In this document: positions 1 through 8,965 of the stretch, piece after piece
How positions within the stretch are numbered: position 1 is the stretch's first letter
Layout of the letters: each line of letters opens with the position of its first letter
Source of the DNA: Acidobacteriota bacterium
Lineage (GTDB): Bacteria > Acidobacteriota > UBA6911 > RPQK01 > DATIPO01
NCBI GenBank assembly: GCA_035471785.1
Contig: DATIPQ010000093.1
Location: 1-47,838 of the forward strand
DNA: 47,838 bases
Direction of reading: 5' to 3'
Notes under the pieces: generated by a model
Told to the model about the DNA's origin: nothing
What the model saw: the letters and a program-made list of their open reading frames with translations, nothing else
The model's database searches: none
Made by a program: the position numbers and the translations under genes

Positions 1-103
1 GACGGCACTCCCCGGCCATCTCCGGCGCCTCCACGGCCAGCAGATAATTCTCGTTCCCATAACCTTCAGCGCCCACCACCGCCGCCACGCAATTCCCGCT
101 CAT
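1..103 (-). CDS. 5' end of an unidentified protein, cut by the window edge
   Basis: An open minus-strand frame begins with ATG at 101-103 and runs off the left edge without a stop (34 codons). The visible product starts MSGNCVAAVVGAEGYGNENY. Third positions are G/C-rich, as in the neighbouring real genes. No Shine-Dalgarno is visible, but an extended -10-like TGCTATTCT lies a few bases upstream on the minus strand, so the transcript could have a very short leader. The gene would be divergent from sbcD. Too little is visible to assign a family, and the call could be chance. Confidence 0.4.
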   Translation of the reverse strand, partial: MSGNCVAAVVGAEGYGNENYLLAVEAPEMAGECR

Positions 104-217
104 CGCGCCGAGAATAGCACACCCCCGCGACCCGCCCGAAGCACGTGGGCAATTCTCCCCAAGAGGCTGCAGATCAAAAGCTCTTTGATGTTCAGTGCGT
201 TGGGGTAGAGTGGCAGG

Positions 218-1378
218 ATGAGGTTTTTGCATACCGGGGACTGGCATGTGGGGAAGATGCTGCGAGGGAGGTCGCGGATTTGGGAGCAGGAGGCGGTGCT
301 CAACGAGATTTTGGAGATTGCTTCCTCGCGTCAAGTCGACCTGGTGTTGGTGGCGGGGGATTTGTTCGAGTCGCATGCGCCTTCGCCCGAGGCCGAGCGG
401 GTGGTTTACGGGTTCTTGGCCAGATTGGCCCAGCGGCATCTGCCCACCTTGGTGATCGGGGGGAATCATGATCATCCCAAGCGGTTAGCGGCGCTGAGCG
501 CCTTGCTGCAGCCGCTGGGAATCTTTGTGCGCCCTGAGCCGGCGGCCGCCAATGAGGGAGGAGTCATCGAGTTGGAGGCGGGCGGAGAAAAGGTCAAGGT
601 GGCCTGTCTGCCCTTCGTCAGCGAGCGGCGCGTGGTGGACGCCTGCCAGCTCATGGGTCCGGAAGAAGAGTGGTTTCAGGAATACAAGGACCGGGTAGGC
701 CAGATGTGCCGGATGCTGGCCGAATCGTTCCAGGAAGATACGGTCAACATCCTGATGGCCCACCTGCATGTCTTCGGAGCCGAGACCTCGGGGTCGGAGC
801 GGGCCATCCACGTGGCCCACCCCTACGCCGTGGACGCAGGCGAGTTCCCCGAGTCGGCTCAGTACGTCGCTCTGGGACACCTGCACCGTCCACAACAGAT
901 CCACTGCCCCGTGCCTTGCCACTACTGCGGATCAACCTTGCAGCTCGACTTCGGCGAACAGATGCAGGAAAAGCGGGTGGTGGTGGGGACGGCCGAGCCG
1001 GGGCGGCCAGCCGAGTTGGAAAGCGTGCCGCTCAAGGCCGGACGTCCGCTGCGAGACGTCTCAGGCACGCTGGACGAACTGAAGAAGCAGTCCGAGGAAT
1101 GGGCCGACTCCTACCTGCGGGTCACGGTCAAGTTGGAGGAGCCGGTCCCCGGCATCGCCGACCAGGTGCGCGAAGCCTTCCCCAATGCCATCGACGTGCG
1201 GGCCCGTTATCCCCGCACCGAGGAGCCCGTGCGCCATCGCAGCGTTTCCAGCCTGGCTCCGGCTGACCTCTTTCAGCATTTCTACCGCAAGCAGCACGGC
1301 GCCGAGCCGCCGCCCGCCGTGGCCGCGCTCTTCAGCCAGCTCTACGAGGAGGTCCTCGATGCGTCCGATTCGGCTTGA
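218..1378 (+). CDS. sbcD: SbcD, nuclease subunit of the SbcCD (Mre11-Rad50 type) complex
   Basis: This is the metallophosphoesterase subunit that, with SbcC, cuts hairpins and processes blocked DNA ends. The 386-residue product shows the calcineurin-like metal motifs in order: GDWHVG near residue 8, GDLFES near 50, GNHDHP near 85, AHLHVFG near 183 and GHLHRP near 223. These supply the Asp/His/Asn ligands for two metal ions. The length fits the family (about 380-410). The start is chosen because the family begins directly with the (M)RFLHTGDWH strand. Its last 20 bases overlap the start of sbcC, the usual sbcDC gene order, so the two are almost certainly co-translated. Confidence 0.96.
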   Translation: MRFLHTGDWHVGKMLRGRSRIWEQEAVLNEILEIASSRQVDLVLVAGDLFESHAPSPEAERVVYGFLARLAQRHLPTLVIGGNHDHPKRLAALSALLQPLGIFVRPEPAAANEGGVIELEAGGEKVKVACLPFVSERRVVDACQLMGPEEEWFQEYKDRVGQMCRMLAESFQEDTVNILMAHLHVFGAETSGSERAIHVAHPYAVDAGEFPESAQYVALGHLHRPQQIHCPVPCHYCGSTLQLDFGEQMQEKRVVVGTAEPGRPAELESVPLKAGRPLRDVSGTLDELKKQSEEWADSYLRVTVKLEEPVPGIADQVREAFPNAIDVRARYPRTEEPVRHRSVSSLAPADLFQHFYRKQHGAEPPPAVAALFSQLYEEVLDASDSA

Positions 1379-4226
1379 GCTGGAAGGCTTCACCTGCTTC
1401 AAGAGAAAAGTCGAGATCGATTTCAGCAAGCTCGATCTCTTCGCCATCACCGGACCCACCGGCTCGGGAAAGACCTCGCTGCTCGACGCCGTCATCTTCG
1501 CCCTCTACGGACGCACGCCGCGTCTGGGTCCGGGCCAGGCCTCCGACCTCATCAGCCAGGGTCTGCTGCGCCTCTCGGTGTTGCTGGAATTCCAGGCCTC
1601 TGGACGCCGCTGGCGCATCGCCCGCACCCTGCGCCACACCGCCCGCGCCACCGTCAGCAAACCCCGGTTGGAAGCGTGGAAAGAAGAAGAGTGGGAACCG
1701 CGCTCCTCCAGCGTAAGCCAGATCAAGGACCTGGTGGAGAAAATCGTAGGACTCGACTTCGACGGCTTCACTAAGTCGGTGGTGCTGCCCCAGGGCGAGT
1801 TCGACCGCTTTCTCAAGGGATCTCCCACCGAGCGCCGAAAGATCCTCACCGAGTTGCTGGGCCTGCACATCTACGAGCTGATGGGCAAGCGGGCCCGGGA
1901 ACTGGCTGAGATCGCCCGCAATACCGCCGATGTCAAGCAAGAGCAGCTCGAAAAGTCCTATGCCGAGGCCACCCCCGAAGCCCGCAGGGACCTGAAAAAG
2001 CAGCTCGCCCGGCTGAAGGGCGAAGCGGAAGACCTTGAAAAGCGTCTCAAGGCCGTTCAGGAGGCCGAGCCGCTGGCCGCTGCCCTGCGTCTGCACAAGT
2101 CCAAGCTGAAGGAAATCAGCCAGGACATCGAGGAGATCTCGGATCGCCGCCAGGAGAACCAGAATGACCTCGAGAAGGCCGAGAAAGACCTGCAAGAGCA
2201 ACAGTCCAAGATCGCCGAAAGGGAAAAACAGCTTGAAGAAAGCGGCTATGAAGAGGAGCGATTCCTGCAACTGGCCCAACTGAAGTCCGAGGCCGAGGAA
2301 TGGGAGCGGCTGGGAGAACGGGAGACGGCGCGCAGCCGGGAGTTGAGGGAATTGGAGGAGCGGAGGGAAAAACTCGACGAGGAGCGCCTGCAGGCCGAGA
2401 AGTCCCTCAAAGCGGCTGAAGAATCGCTGCAGCAGGCCCGCCGGCAGGAGGAACGCCGCCGGCAGCAACTCGCTCAGGCCGTCGAGCTTCACGGATCGGC
2501 TGAAGCGGTGGGGCAAACCTTGCAACGCGCCGCTGAGCTGGGGCGGCTGCGCAGCGATCTGGAAGAACGCAGCGTCCAGCTCGATCAGGCCGTCAAGCGG
2601 AAGACCCAGACCCAAGAGAAACTGAAGTCGGCCGAGCGAGAGATGGCGCGCGCCGAACAGGCTCTCAAAGAGGCCGACAGGGAGTATGAGCGTTTGCGCA
2701 GGTTGCACAGCGCCGAAGATCTGCGCAGGCATCTGCAAGAAGGAGAACCCTGTCCAGTCTGCCTCCAGGAGGTGGGACGCCTGCCGGGCCAGGTCGAACA
2801 CCAGGCTCTGGAGGAAGCCCAACAAGCCCGGCAGCAGGCCTCCCAGGCCGAGCGCCGAGCCCGTGAGCAGGTGAGCAGCCTGAAAGGCGACCTGCAGTCG
2901 CTTCCCCGCCAGATCGAAACCCTGGAGCAGTCCGTGGGCGACCACCGGCGCAGCTTGCAGGGCATCGAGAAGCAGGTGGAAAGCGCGCTGGGAAGCCGTC
3001 CGGAAACCGATCCCGCACCCAGGCTGAAAGAACTGTTGCAACGCCTGCAGGACCTGCACAAGAAAGTCGATGAAGCCGCCCAAGAAGGCACTCGTCAAGA
3101 GCGCCGGACGGCTCAAGAACGGGAGTCCGCGCAGCAAGCCGCACACCGGCTTGAATTGGTCGCCGGAGAGATCAACGCCAGGCAGTCGCAGCAGGCCGAC
3201 GATCGGCGACGCCGGCAGCACCTTCAGTCCGCCCTCAAGGAGTGGCTGGACGGGAGCGGTTCGATCCAAGCCTTTCGCCGTCAGTTGCAGGCTCAGCAGA
3301 AAGCCCGCGCCTTGAGCCGCAGGTTGCAAGCGGAACTCGCCGCCCTCAAGGAAAAGCAGCGGGAAATACACAGTTTGCTGCAACGGCTGGGGGATCGCCT
3401 GGAAAACGATGCCCAGCAACTCGACAAGCAAAGGCAGCGGCTCAGGGACGAAGAAGAGTCGCGTGACCAAGTCGAAAAGAAGCTGAAAAAGGCGTTGCGG
3501 GCGCTCTTCGAAGAATTGCCCCTCTTTGAAGAGGGAACCGATCAGGAAGCGGTCGAGGAAGATCCCGCCGCTCAATTGGAAAAGGAGCGGTCACAAGTGG
3601 AAGAGCGCCTCAAGGCCTCGCGTTCTCAATCGGCCCGCGGCGAGGAGCGGCTTGAGCAGCTTCAGCAGCGCATCGAGCAGGCAGGCCAACTGCGCAAGGA
3701 GATCCAGGAAGAGCGGGAAAACGCCTCGGTGGCCCATGAGTTGGGATTGGCCCTCAGGGCCAACCAGCTCATCTCCTTCATCCAGGAAGAAGCCTTCCGG
3801 CGCCTGGCCGAGGACGGCACGCGCCACCTGCGAGAACTGAGCTCCCAGCGCTATTCCTTCGAGGTGGAAGGCGACCGCTTCGCCGTCCTCGACCACTGGA
3901 ACGCCGACGAGGCTCGCCCCGTCAACACCCTCAGCGGGGGAGAGAGCTTTTTGGCCTCCCTCTCGCTGGCTTTGGCCTTGGCCGAGAGCCTCTCCGAATT
4001 CGTGGGCCAGCGCCGGCAACTCAGCCTCGACTCGCTCTTTCTCGACGAGGGTTTTTCCACCCTCGATCAGGAAACACTCGACGTTGTGGTTCAAAGCGTA
4101 GAGACGCTGGCGGGAGGCGAACGCCTGATCGGCGTCATCTCCCACGTGCCTGAACTGGCGGAACGCTTTCCCTCCCGTATCGTTGTCAGCAAATCCATCG
4201 CCGGAAGCTCTATCGAAGTGGAATGA
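1359..4226 (+). CDS. sbcC: SbcC, SMC-like ATPase subunit of SbcCD
   Basis: This is the Rad50-like ATPase partner of SbcD (955 residues). The ATG at 1359 is chosen because the protein then starts MRPIRLELEGFTCF, the family N-terminus; the open frame extends further upstream but only inside sbcD. The Walker A motif GPTGSGKTS is at residues 32-40. Long Glu/Arg/Gln-rich coiled coils flank a central zinc hook, CPVC at residues 465-468. The C-terminal lobe has the ABC signature LSGGES followed by Walker B LFLDEGFSTLD. Everything expected is present and intact. It overlaps sbcD by 20 bp and is convergent with the downstream MATE gene. Confidence 0.96.
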   Translation: MRPIRLELEGFTCFKRKVEIDFSKLDLFAITGPTGSGKTSLLDAVIFALYGRTPRLGPGQASDLISQGLLRLSVLLEFQASGRRWRIARTLRHTARATVSKPRLEAWKEEEWEPRSSSVSQIKDLVEKIVGLDFDGFTKSVVLPQGEFDRFLKGSPTERRKILTELLGLHIYELMGKRARELAEIARNTADVKQEQLEKSYAEATPEARRDLKKQLARLKGEAEDLEKRLKAVQEAEPLAAALRLHKSKLKEISQDIEEISDRRQENQNDLEKAEKDLQEQQSKIAEREKQLEESGYEEERFLQLAQLKSEAEEWERLGERETARSRELRELEERREKLDEERLQAEKSLKAAEESLQQARRQEERRRQQLAQAVELHGSAEAVGQTLQRAAELGRLRSDLEERSVQLDQAVKRKTQTQEKLKSAEREMARAEQALKEADREYERLRRLHSAEDLRRHLQEGEPCPVCLQEVGRLPGQVEHQALEEAQQARQQASQAERRAREQVSSLKGDLQSLPRQIETLEQSVGDHRRSLQGIEKQVESALGSRPETDPAPRLKELLQRLQDLHKKVDEAAQEGTRQERRTAQERESAQQAAHRLELVAGEINARQSQQADDRRRRQHLQSALKEWLDGSGSIQAFRRQLQAQQKARALSRRLQAELAALKEKQREIHSLLQRLGDRLENDAQQLDKQRQRLRDEEESRDQVEKKLKKALRALFEELPLFEEGTDQEAVEEDPAAQLEKERSQVEERLKASRSQSARGEERLEQLQQRIEQAGQLRKEIQEERENASVAHELGLALRANQLISFIQEEAFRRLAEDGTRHLRELSSQRYSFEVEGDRFAVLDHWNADEARPVNTLSGGESFLASLSLALALAESLSEFVGQRRQLSLDSLFLDEGFSTLDQETLDVVVQSVETLAGGERLIGVISHVPELAERFPSRIVVSKSIAGSSIEVE

Positions 4227-4228
4227 GC

Positions 4229-4247
4229 GGGGGCGCGGCGCGCCCCC
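4229..4247. terminator. GC-rich hairpin between convergent sbcC and MATE genes
   Basis: A perfect 8-bp stem (GGGGGCGC / GCGCCCCC) with a 3-nt loop lies 2 bases after the sbcC stop and 18 bases beyond the end of the convergent MATE gene. No T-tract follows on either strand, so it is at best a non-canonical bidirectional terminator or an mRNA 3'-end stabiliser. Confidence 0.45.
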
Positions 4248-4265
4248 AGGTACCACATTCCGACC

Positions 4266-5657
4266 TCAGACCTCCCGCAGCTTCCAGCCTCCGCGCCGAA
4301 ACATTTGCAGGAAGACCACCGCCAGGGTGGCCTGGGCCAGTGCGATGGCGTAGAAGACGCCGTTCTCGCCCAGTCCCAGCGGCACCGCGAAGAGGTAGGC
4401 CAGCGGGACCTGCAGCAGCCAGTAGCCCAGGAAGTTGATCCAGGTGGGCGTCCAGGTGTCTCCGGCCCCGTTGAAAGCCTGCGAGAAGACAATGGTGGCG
4501 GCCAAAAAGACATAGCTGCTGGAAAAGATCCTCAGGCTATAGCTTCCGATGGCGATGACCTGGGGATTATCCGTGAAGAGGCGGATCATCCAGCCGGCCC
4601 CCACCAGATAGACCGCGGCCGTCAGGGCCAAAAAGCACACCGACCAGACCGAGGTGATCCAGACCGATTTTTCGGCCCTGTCAGGTTGTTTGGCTCCCAG
4701 GTTTTGTCCCACCAGGGTGGCGGCGGCGTTGCCCAGGCCCCAGGAGGGCAGGATGGCGAAGATGACCAGCCGCACGGCGATGGTGTAGCCGGCCACCGCC
4801 TGGGAACCGAAGATGGCCACGATGCGGACCATGGCCAGCCAGCTCGCGGTGGAGACCAGGTACTGGAGAATGCCGGTCCCCGCCAGCCGCATCATGCGCC
4901 GCATCAGTGCGGGCTGGATGCGCAGATAGGCGCCGTTCAGCCCCACGCGGCCATGGCCCCGCCAGAGCAGGATGAGCTGAATGACGATGGCCGTGGAACG
5001 TCCCACCAGCGTGGCCGCTGCGGCGCCCGTGACTCCCCAACCCAATCCCCAATCGAAGATAAAGATGGGATCGAGGATGATGTTGAGCAGATTGGCCAGC
5101 CATAGAATGCGCATGGCCACTGCCGCGTCTCCGGCGCCGCGGAAGACGGCGTTGAGGACGAAGAGCAGGATCACCGAGGCGCTTCCGCCCAGCGTCAAGG
5201 CGCAGAATCCCATGCCCAGCTCTGCCACCTGGGGCGTGGCGCCCATCAGCAGCAGCAACTGGCGTGGAAATAGGATTCCCGCCAGGGTGAAGGGCAGGGA
5301 GGCCAGCAGGGCCAGCAGCAGTCCCTGGCCCGCGGCACGGCTGGCTTCCTCGCCCTTGCGTTCGCCGATGCGCCGCGAAACCACGGCGGTGGTGGCCATG
5401 CTCAATCCGGTGGCGGCGGCATAGATCAGGGCCAGCAACCCCTGCGTCAGTCCGGCGGCGGCAACCGCTTCGGCACCCAGGCGGCCCACGAAGAAAATGT
5501 CGACCACCTCGAAGACCGCCTGCATGGAGACTTCTAACACCATGGGGATGGCCAGAAGGGCCACGGCCCACCCCAGGCGTCCGCTGGTGTAGTCGCGTTC
5601 CTCCCCCCGCAGCCCGGCGCGCAGGGAGGACCAGAAAGAGGGTTCCTTGTTGTTCAT
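4266..5657 (-). CDS. MATE-family multidrug/metabolite exporter
   Basis: This 463-residue, highly hydrophobic protein has about 12 predicted membrane segments in two similar halves. The N-terminal half carries the MATE-like stretch IPMVLEVSMQAVFEVVDIFF, then VGRLGAEAVAAAGL. The second half repeats the pattern near GTGILQYLVSTASW, then GYTIAVRLVIF and GQNLGAKQPDRAE. MATE proteins export cationic drugs or metabolites in exchange for Na+ or H+; the substrate cannot be told from sequence. The ATG at 5657 has a GGAGATG-type ribosome site a few bases upstream. It stands alone, convergent with sbcC. Confidence 0.92.
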   Translation of the reverse strand: MNNKEPSFWSSLRAGLRGEERDYTSGRLGWAVALLAIPMVLEVSMQAVFEVVDIFFVGRLGAEAVAAAGLTQGLLALIYAAATGLSMATTAVVSRRIGERKGEEASRAAGQGLLLALLASLPFTLAGILFPRQLLLLMGATPQVAELGMGFCALTLGGSASVILLFVLNAVFRGAGDAAVAMRILWLANLLNIILDPIFIFDWGLGWGVTGAAAATLVGRSTAIVIQLILLWRGHGRVGLNGAYLRIQPALMRRMMRLAGTGILQYLVSTASWLAMVRIVAIFGSQAVAGYTIAVRLVIFAILPSWGLGNAAATLVGQNLGAKQPDRAEKSVWITSVWSVCFLALTAAVYLVGAGWMIRLFTDNPQVIAIGSYSLRIFSSSYVFLAATIVFSQAFNGAGDTWTPTWINFLGYWLLQVPLAYLFAVPLGLGENGVFYAIALAQATLAVVFLQMFRRGGWKLREV

Positions 5658-6146
5658 CGCTCACATCTCCATGCGTTGGCAGAGGAGCCTGCGGATCAAA
5701 GGCGCCGGCGAGTCCCCGAAGGAAGAAGGAAGGACATCCTCGTCACGCACTGGCTCCGCGTGAGAGTTGTCGGGGACCGAAAAGAGGGAATGAAGGGAAG
5801 GCTTGAGAGCGGCCCGACCGGTTACAACGGCAAAGTCCGTCGCCCGGCTATTCCAGGGATTCGTCCCCGAAAGCTAGCAATTATCTACCATGGTCGGTCG
5901 CATAAAACTCACCTCGAAAAAAGCAGTATGCCCGATGGAATCTGAGAAGGCAAGAACTATTTCGGAAAAGGACCGCCTGCGGCTTATCGGCAGTGCTCAC
6001 GGGGGCATTAGCTCGGAAATCTGCTTTTCACCTAGTCTTAATTCTCCCTTCACATTGTCGGAATAGGTTTGCCGCGTTCTCGCAGCCGGACTGTGCGGGG
6101 ACGGCCTATGCCGGGTCTTCCAATGAATCGATTAAGGAGAATCCAA
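5658..6146. other. Intergenic region upstream of the TonB-receptor operon
   Basis: No supported gene lies in this 489-bp gap. Nested inverted repeats are visible: an outer pair GTCCCCGA (5712-5719) / TCGGGGAC (5770-5777) and an inner pair TCACGC (5743-5748) / GCGTGA (5758-5763). The right part (about 5880-6060) is more AT-rich than its surroundings and probably holds the promoter of the downstream operon, but I could not pick a convincing -35/-10 pair. A 89-codon open frame at 5676-5945 lacks a ribosome site and is not called. Confidence 0.5.
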
Positions 6147-8927
6147 ATGAACCGAGTTTCGAAGCTGTTGATGGGAGGAGTGCTGTTGCTGGCATGTCTG
6201 GCGCCCGCCCTCGGCCGGGAGAATTCCGACGTGACCGTGTGGGTGCTCCACGGCGCCACCGGCGACCTGATGGCCGACGTGAGGGTAACGGTGACGCCGG
6301 GAGACATCGTCAAGAAAACCGACTTGGACGGAATGGTCCAGTTTTCCCTGCCGCCGGGCACTTATCAACTCCGATTCGTCAAAGAGGGCTTCATCGACAA
6401 GGTGCTGCAGGACGTCGCGGCCGAAGATGGCAATCCCGTCGACGAAACCCTGACACTCAATCCGCAAGGACTGGAAGTCGAACTTGAAGAAAACGAGATC
6501 GTAGTCACCGCTCAGAGTGACCGGTCATCGGTGGAATCCATGCTGGTCGAGCGACGATCGGCGGCCACTTTGAGCGACAGCATCGGTCGCCAGGAAATGT
6601 CCCTCAACAGCGGCTCGGACGCTTCCGACGTCATGCAGCGGGTGACGGGCGTCTCCATCGTCGACGACAAGTTCGTGTACGTGCGCGGACTGGGCGAGCG
6701 CTACAGCGCTACCCAATTGAACGGTTCGGTACTGCCTTCGACCCAGCCGGACAAGAAGGTGGTTCCCATGGACCTCTTTCCGGCCAGCCTGCTGGAGAAC
6801 ATCCAAACCGACAAGTCCTACAGCCCTGACAAGCCCGGCGAGTTCGCGGGCGGCGTGGTCAAGGTCAACACCATCGACTTTCCCACGGCGGCGACCTTCA
6901 AGCTGACCTATGGCAATAGTTTTGCTACCAATACCACCTTCAAGTCCTTCAAAGACTATCCAGGCGGCGATTATGAGTTTTGGGGGTTCGACGACGGCAC
7001 GCGCGACCTGCCTGACATCATTCCTTCCCAGCGGATTGTCCCGGCCACCCGTTTTTCGCCGGGCTTCACACCCGAGGAATTGCAGCAGTTCGGACGGGCG
7101 TTCTCCAATGTCTGGAGCTTTGATTCCAGCAACGACGCCATCCCCAACCAGAAGTTCAACGTCATTGGGGGCAACACCTTCGGCCGGCTTGGCGTAGTCG
7201 TGGCTTTGAGCCACAACACCGATTACCACTCTCAGGAGGAGGTGCGCAGGGTGTTCGCTCAGCGGGGCGAGGAGCTGGCTGCCGCAAACGACTACGATTT
7301 CGAGTTGAGCACTCAAACGAACACGACAGCCGCCACGGCCAACCTCGCCTACCGGCTTACCGACGCCAACCGCATCCTTTTCCGCAACTTCTACACCCAC
7401 AACTCCAGCGACGAGGCGCGCCGGTTCGAGGGATTCAACGCCGATTTCACGGTTCCCCTGCGCAACTTCCGCCTGCGCTTCGAGGAAGAGTCCATCTACA
7501 GCGGACAGTTGGTGGGAGAACACTTCTTCAGCCTCTTCGGAGACAACCTGTTGGAGTGGTCGGTCACCCGGGCCCGCTCGACCCTGGAGCAGCCCGATCT
7601 CAGGGAAACGCTCTACGAGTTCGACCGCAGCAGCCAGCAGTTTTTGCTCTCGGATGAGAGCCAGAGCGGATTCAGGCAATTCAACAACTTGGCTGAAGTG
7701 ATTTGGGAGCCCAAGATCGACCTCTCGACCTTTCTCTACGGCAACGGCTACACCCTGACGATCAAGGTCGGTGCGCTGTATCGAGACCGTGAACGCGACT
7801 TCAGTTCACGCCGCTTCCGCTTGGTTCCGCTGAACGTTTCCGGCATTGATTTGTCGGCTGATGCTGAAGACATCTTCATCCCCGAGAACATTCGTCCCAA
7901 CGGCTTCCAGTTGCGCGAAGAGACCCGAAACACGGACACCTATGAGGCCTTCCAGATCAACCGGGCGGCTTACGGCATGGCCGACTTCACCGTGGGACGC
8001 TGGCGCTTCGTGGGCGGTCTTCGGGTTGAGAACGATGACCAAGAAGTGCAAACCTTCGATCTCTTTAATCCTGAGCGCATCCAGGAAACCACGCGCCTCA
8101 GCAACACCGACATCTTGCCCAGCGCCAACGTCATCTTCAAGCTGAGCGGGAACATGAACTTGCGGGGATCGTTCAGCCAGACCCTCAACCGCCCCGAGTT
8201 CCGCGAATTGTCGCCTTTCGACTTCACCGATGTAGTGGGCGGACGCTCGGTGGTGGGCAATCCCGACCTGTTGCGGGCTAAGATCCGCAACTATGATGTG
8301 CGCTGGGAGTGGTTCCCAGGCACTGTGGATTTGGTTTCGGCCAGCTTTTTCTATAAGACTTTCGAAGATCCCATCGAGCGCGTTGTGCGCGCTCAGGCCC
8401 AGTTGCTGACTTCATTCGCCAATGCCGAGAGTGCCCGCAACTTCGGGTTCGAGTTGGATTTTCGGCGCAACCTGAAGTTTCTCACCTCAAAGTTGGAAAA
8501 TTTCAGCGTCAACGTGAACTACACTTTCGTCGATTCCGACGTGGAGATCATCGATGACGCCAATTTGGCTTTGACCTCTTTGTCGCGGCCTCTGCAAGGC
8601 CAGTCGCGGCACATCCTCAACACCATCTTCGAGTATGCCAACCCCGATTGGGGAACTTCGGCGAGGCTGCTGCTGAATTATCAGGGCGACCGTATTAGCG
8701 ACGTCGGGTCCTTCGGAATCCCCGACATCCTCGAAGAGGGGCGTCCAACGCTGGACGCGGTGCTGATTCAGCCCCTGGGTTCCTCCCGCAAGTGGGGTCT
8801 CAAGTTCAGCGCCGAAAACCTACTTGACCGAGCTGTCGAATTCACCCAGGGCGGCCTCATACAGCGCGCTTATTCGCTGGGGCGCAAGTTCGGCATCTCG
8901 CTCTCTTACTCGTTCTTCGACGAGTAA
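6147..8927 (+). CDS. TonB-dependent outer-membrane receptor with carboxypeptidase-regulatory-like domain
   Basis: This 926-residue outer-membrane receptor uses TonB energy to import a ligand. The start at 6147 has AAGGAGA at 6134-6140 and gives a signal peptide, MNRVSKLLMGGVLLLACLAP, cleaved near residue 23. Residues about 27-105 form a carboxypeptidase-regulatory-like domain (DLMADVRVTVTPG and PPGTYQLRFVKEGF). The plug domain follows at about 130-260 (DASDVMQRVTGVSIVDD, YVRGLGERYSATQLNGS, GEFAGGVVKVNT). The remainder is a beta-barrel rich in aromatic-ended strands. It is the first gene of a four-gene operon (gaps of 38 bp, an overlap, and 11 bp). The ligand is unknown, and no nearby transporter or regulator reveals it. 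Confidence 0.93.
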   Translation: MNRVSKLLMGGVLLLACLAPALGRENSDVTVWVLHGATGDLMADVRVTVTPGDIVKKTDLDGMVQFSLPPGTYQLRFVKEGFIDKVLQDVAAEDGNPVDETLTLNPQGLEVELEENEIVVTAQSDRSSVESMLVERRSAATLSDSIGRQEMSLNSGSDASDVMQRVTGVSIVDDKFVYVRGLGERYSATQLNGSVLPSTQPDKKVVPMDLFPASLLENIQTDKSYSPDKPGEFAGGVVKVNTIDFPTAATFKLTYGNSFATNTTFKSFKDYPGGDYEFWGFDDGTRDLPDIIPSQRIVPATRFSPGFTPEELQQFGRAFSNVWSFDSSNDAIPNQKFNVIGGNTFGRLGVVVALSHNTDYHSQEEVRRVFAQRGEELAAANDYDFELSTQTNTTAATANLAYRLTDANRILFRNFYTHNSSDEARRFEGFNADFTVPLRNFRLRFEEESIYSGQLVGEHFFSLFGDNLLEWSVTRARSTLEQPDLRETLYEFDRSSQQFLLSDESQSGFRQFNNLAEVIWEPKIDLSTFLYGNGYTLTIKVGALYRDRERDFSSRRFRLVPLNVSGIDLSADAEDIFIPENIRPNGFQLREETRNTDTYEAFQINRAAYGMADFTVGRWRFVGGLRVENDDQEVQTFDLFNPERIQETTRLSNTDILPSANVIFKLSGNMNLRGSFSQTLNRPEFRELSPFDFTDVVGGRSVVGNPDLLRAKIRNYDVRWEWFPGTVDLVSASFFYKTFEDPIERVVRAQAQLLTSFANAESARNFGFELDFRRNLKFLTSKLENFSVNVNYTFVDSDVEIIDDANLALTSLSRPLQGQSRHILNTIFEYANPDWGTSARLLLNYQGDRISDVGSFGIPDILEEGRPTLDAVLIQPLGSSRKWGLKFSAENLLDRAVEFTQGGLIQRAYSLGRKFGISLSYSFFDE

Positions 8928-8965
8928 TTGTCTTCGAACTGCATCCAGAAAGGAGCTTTCAAGCC

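Noticed and set aside
1332-3575. 747-codon open frame on the minus strand
   Set aside because: It is antisense to sbcC, whose coiled-coil and ATPase motifs are unambiguous; the Leu/Gln-rich product mirrors the coiled-coil codons.
5676-5945. 89-codon open frame before the receptor operon
   Set aside because: TTG start without ribosome site, Arg/Gly-rich composition, no family resemblance, and overlap with inverted repeats.
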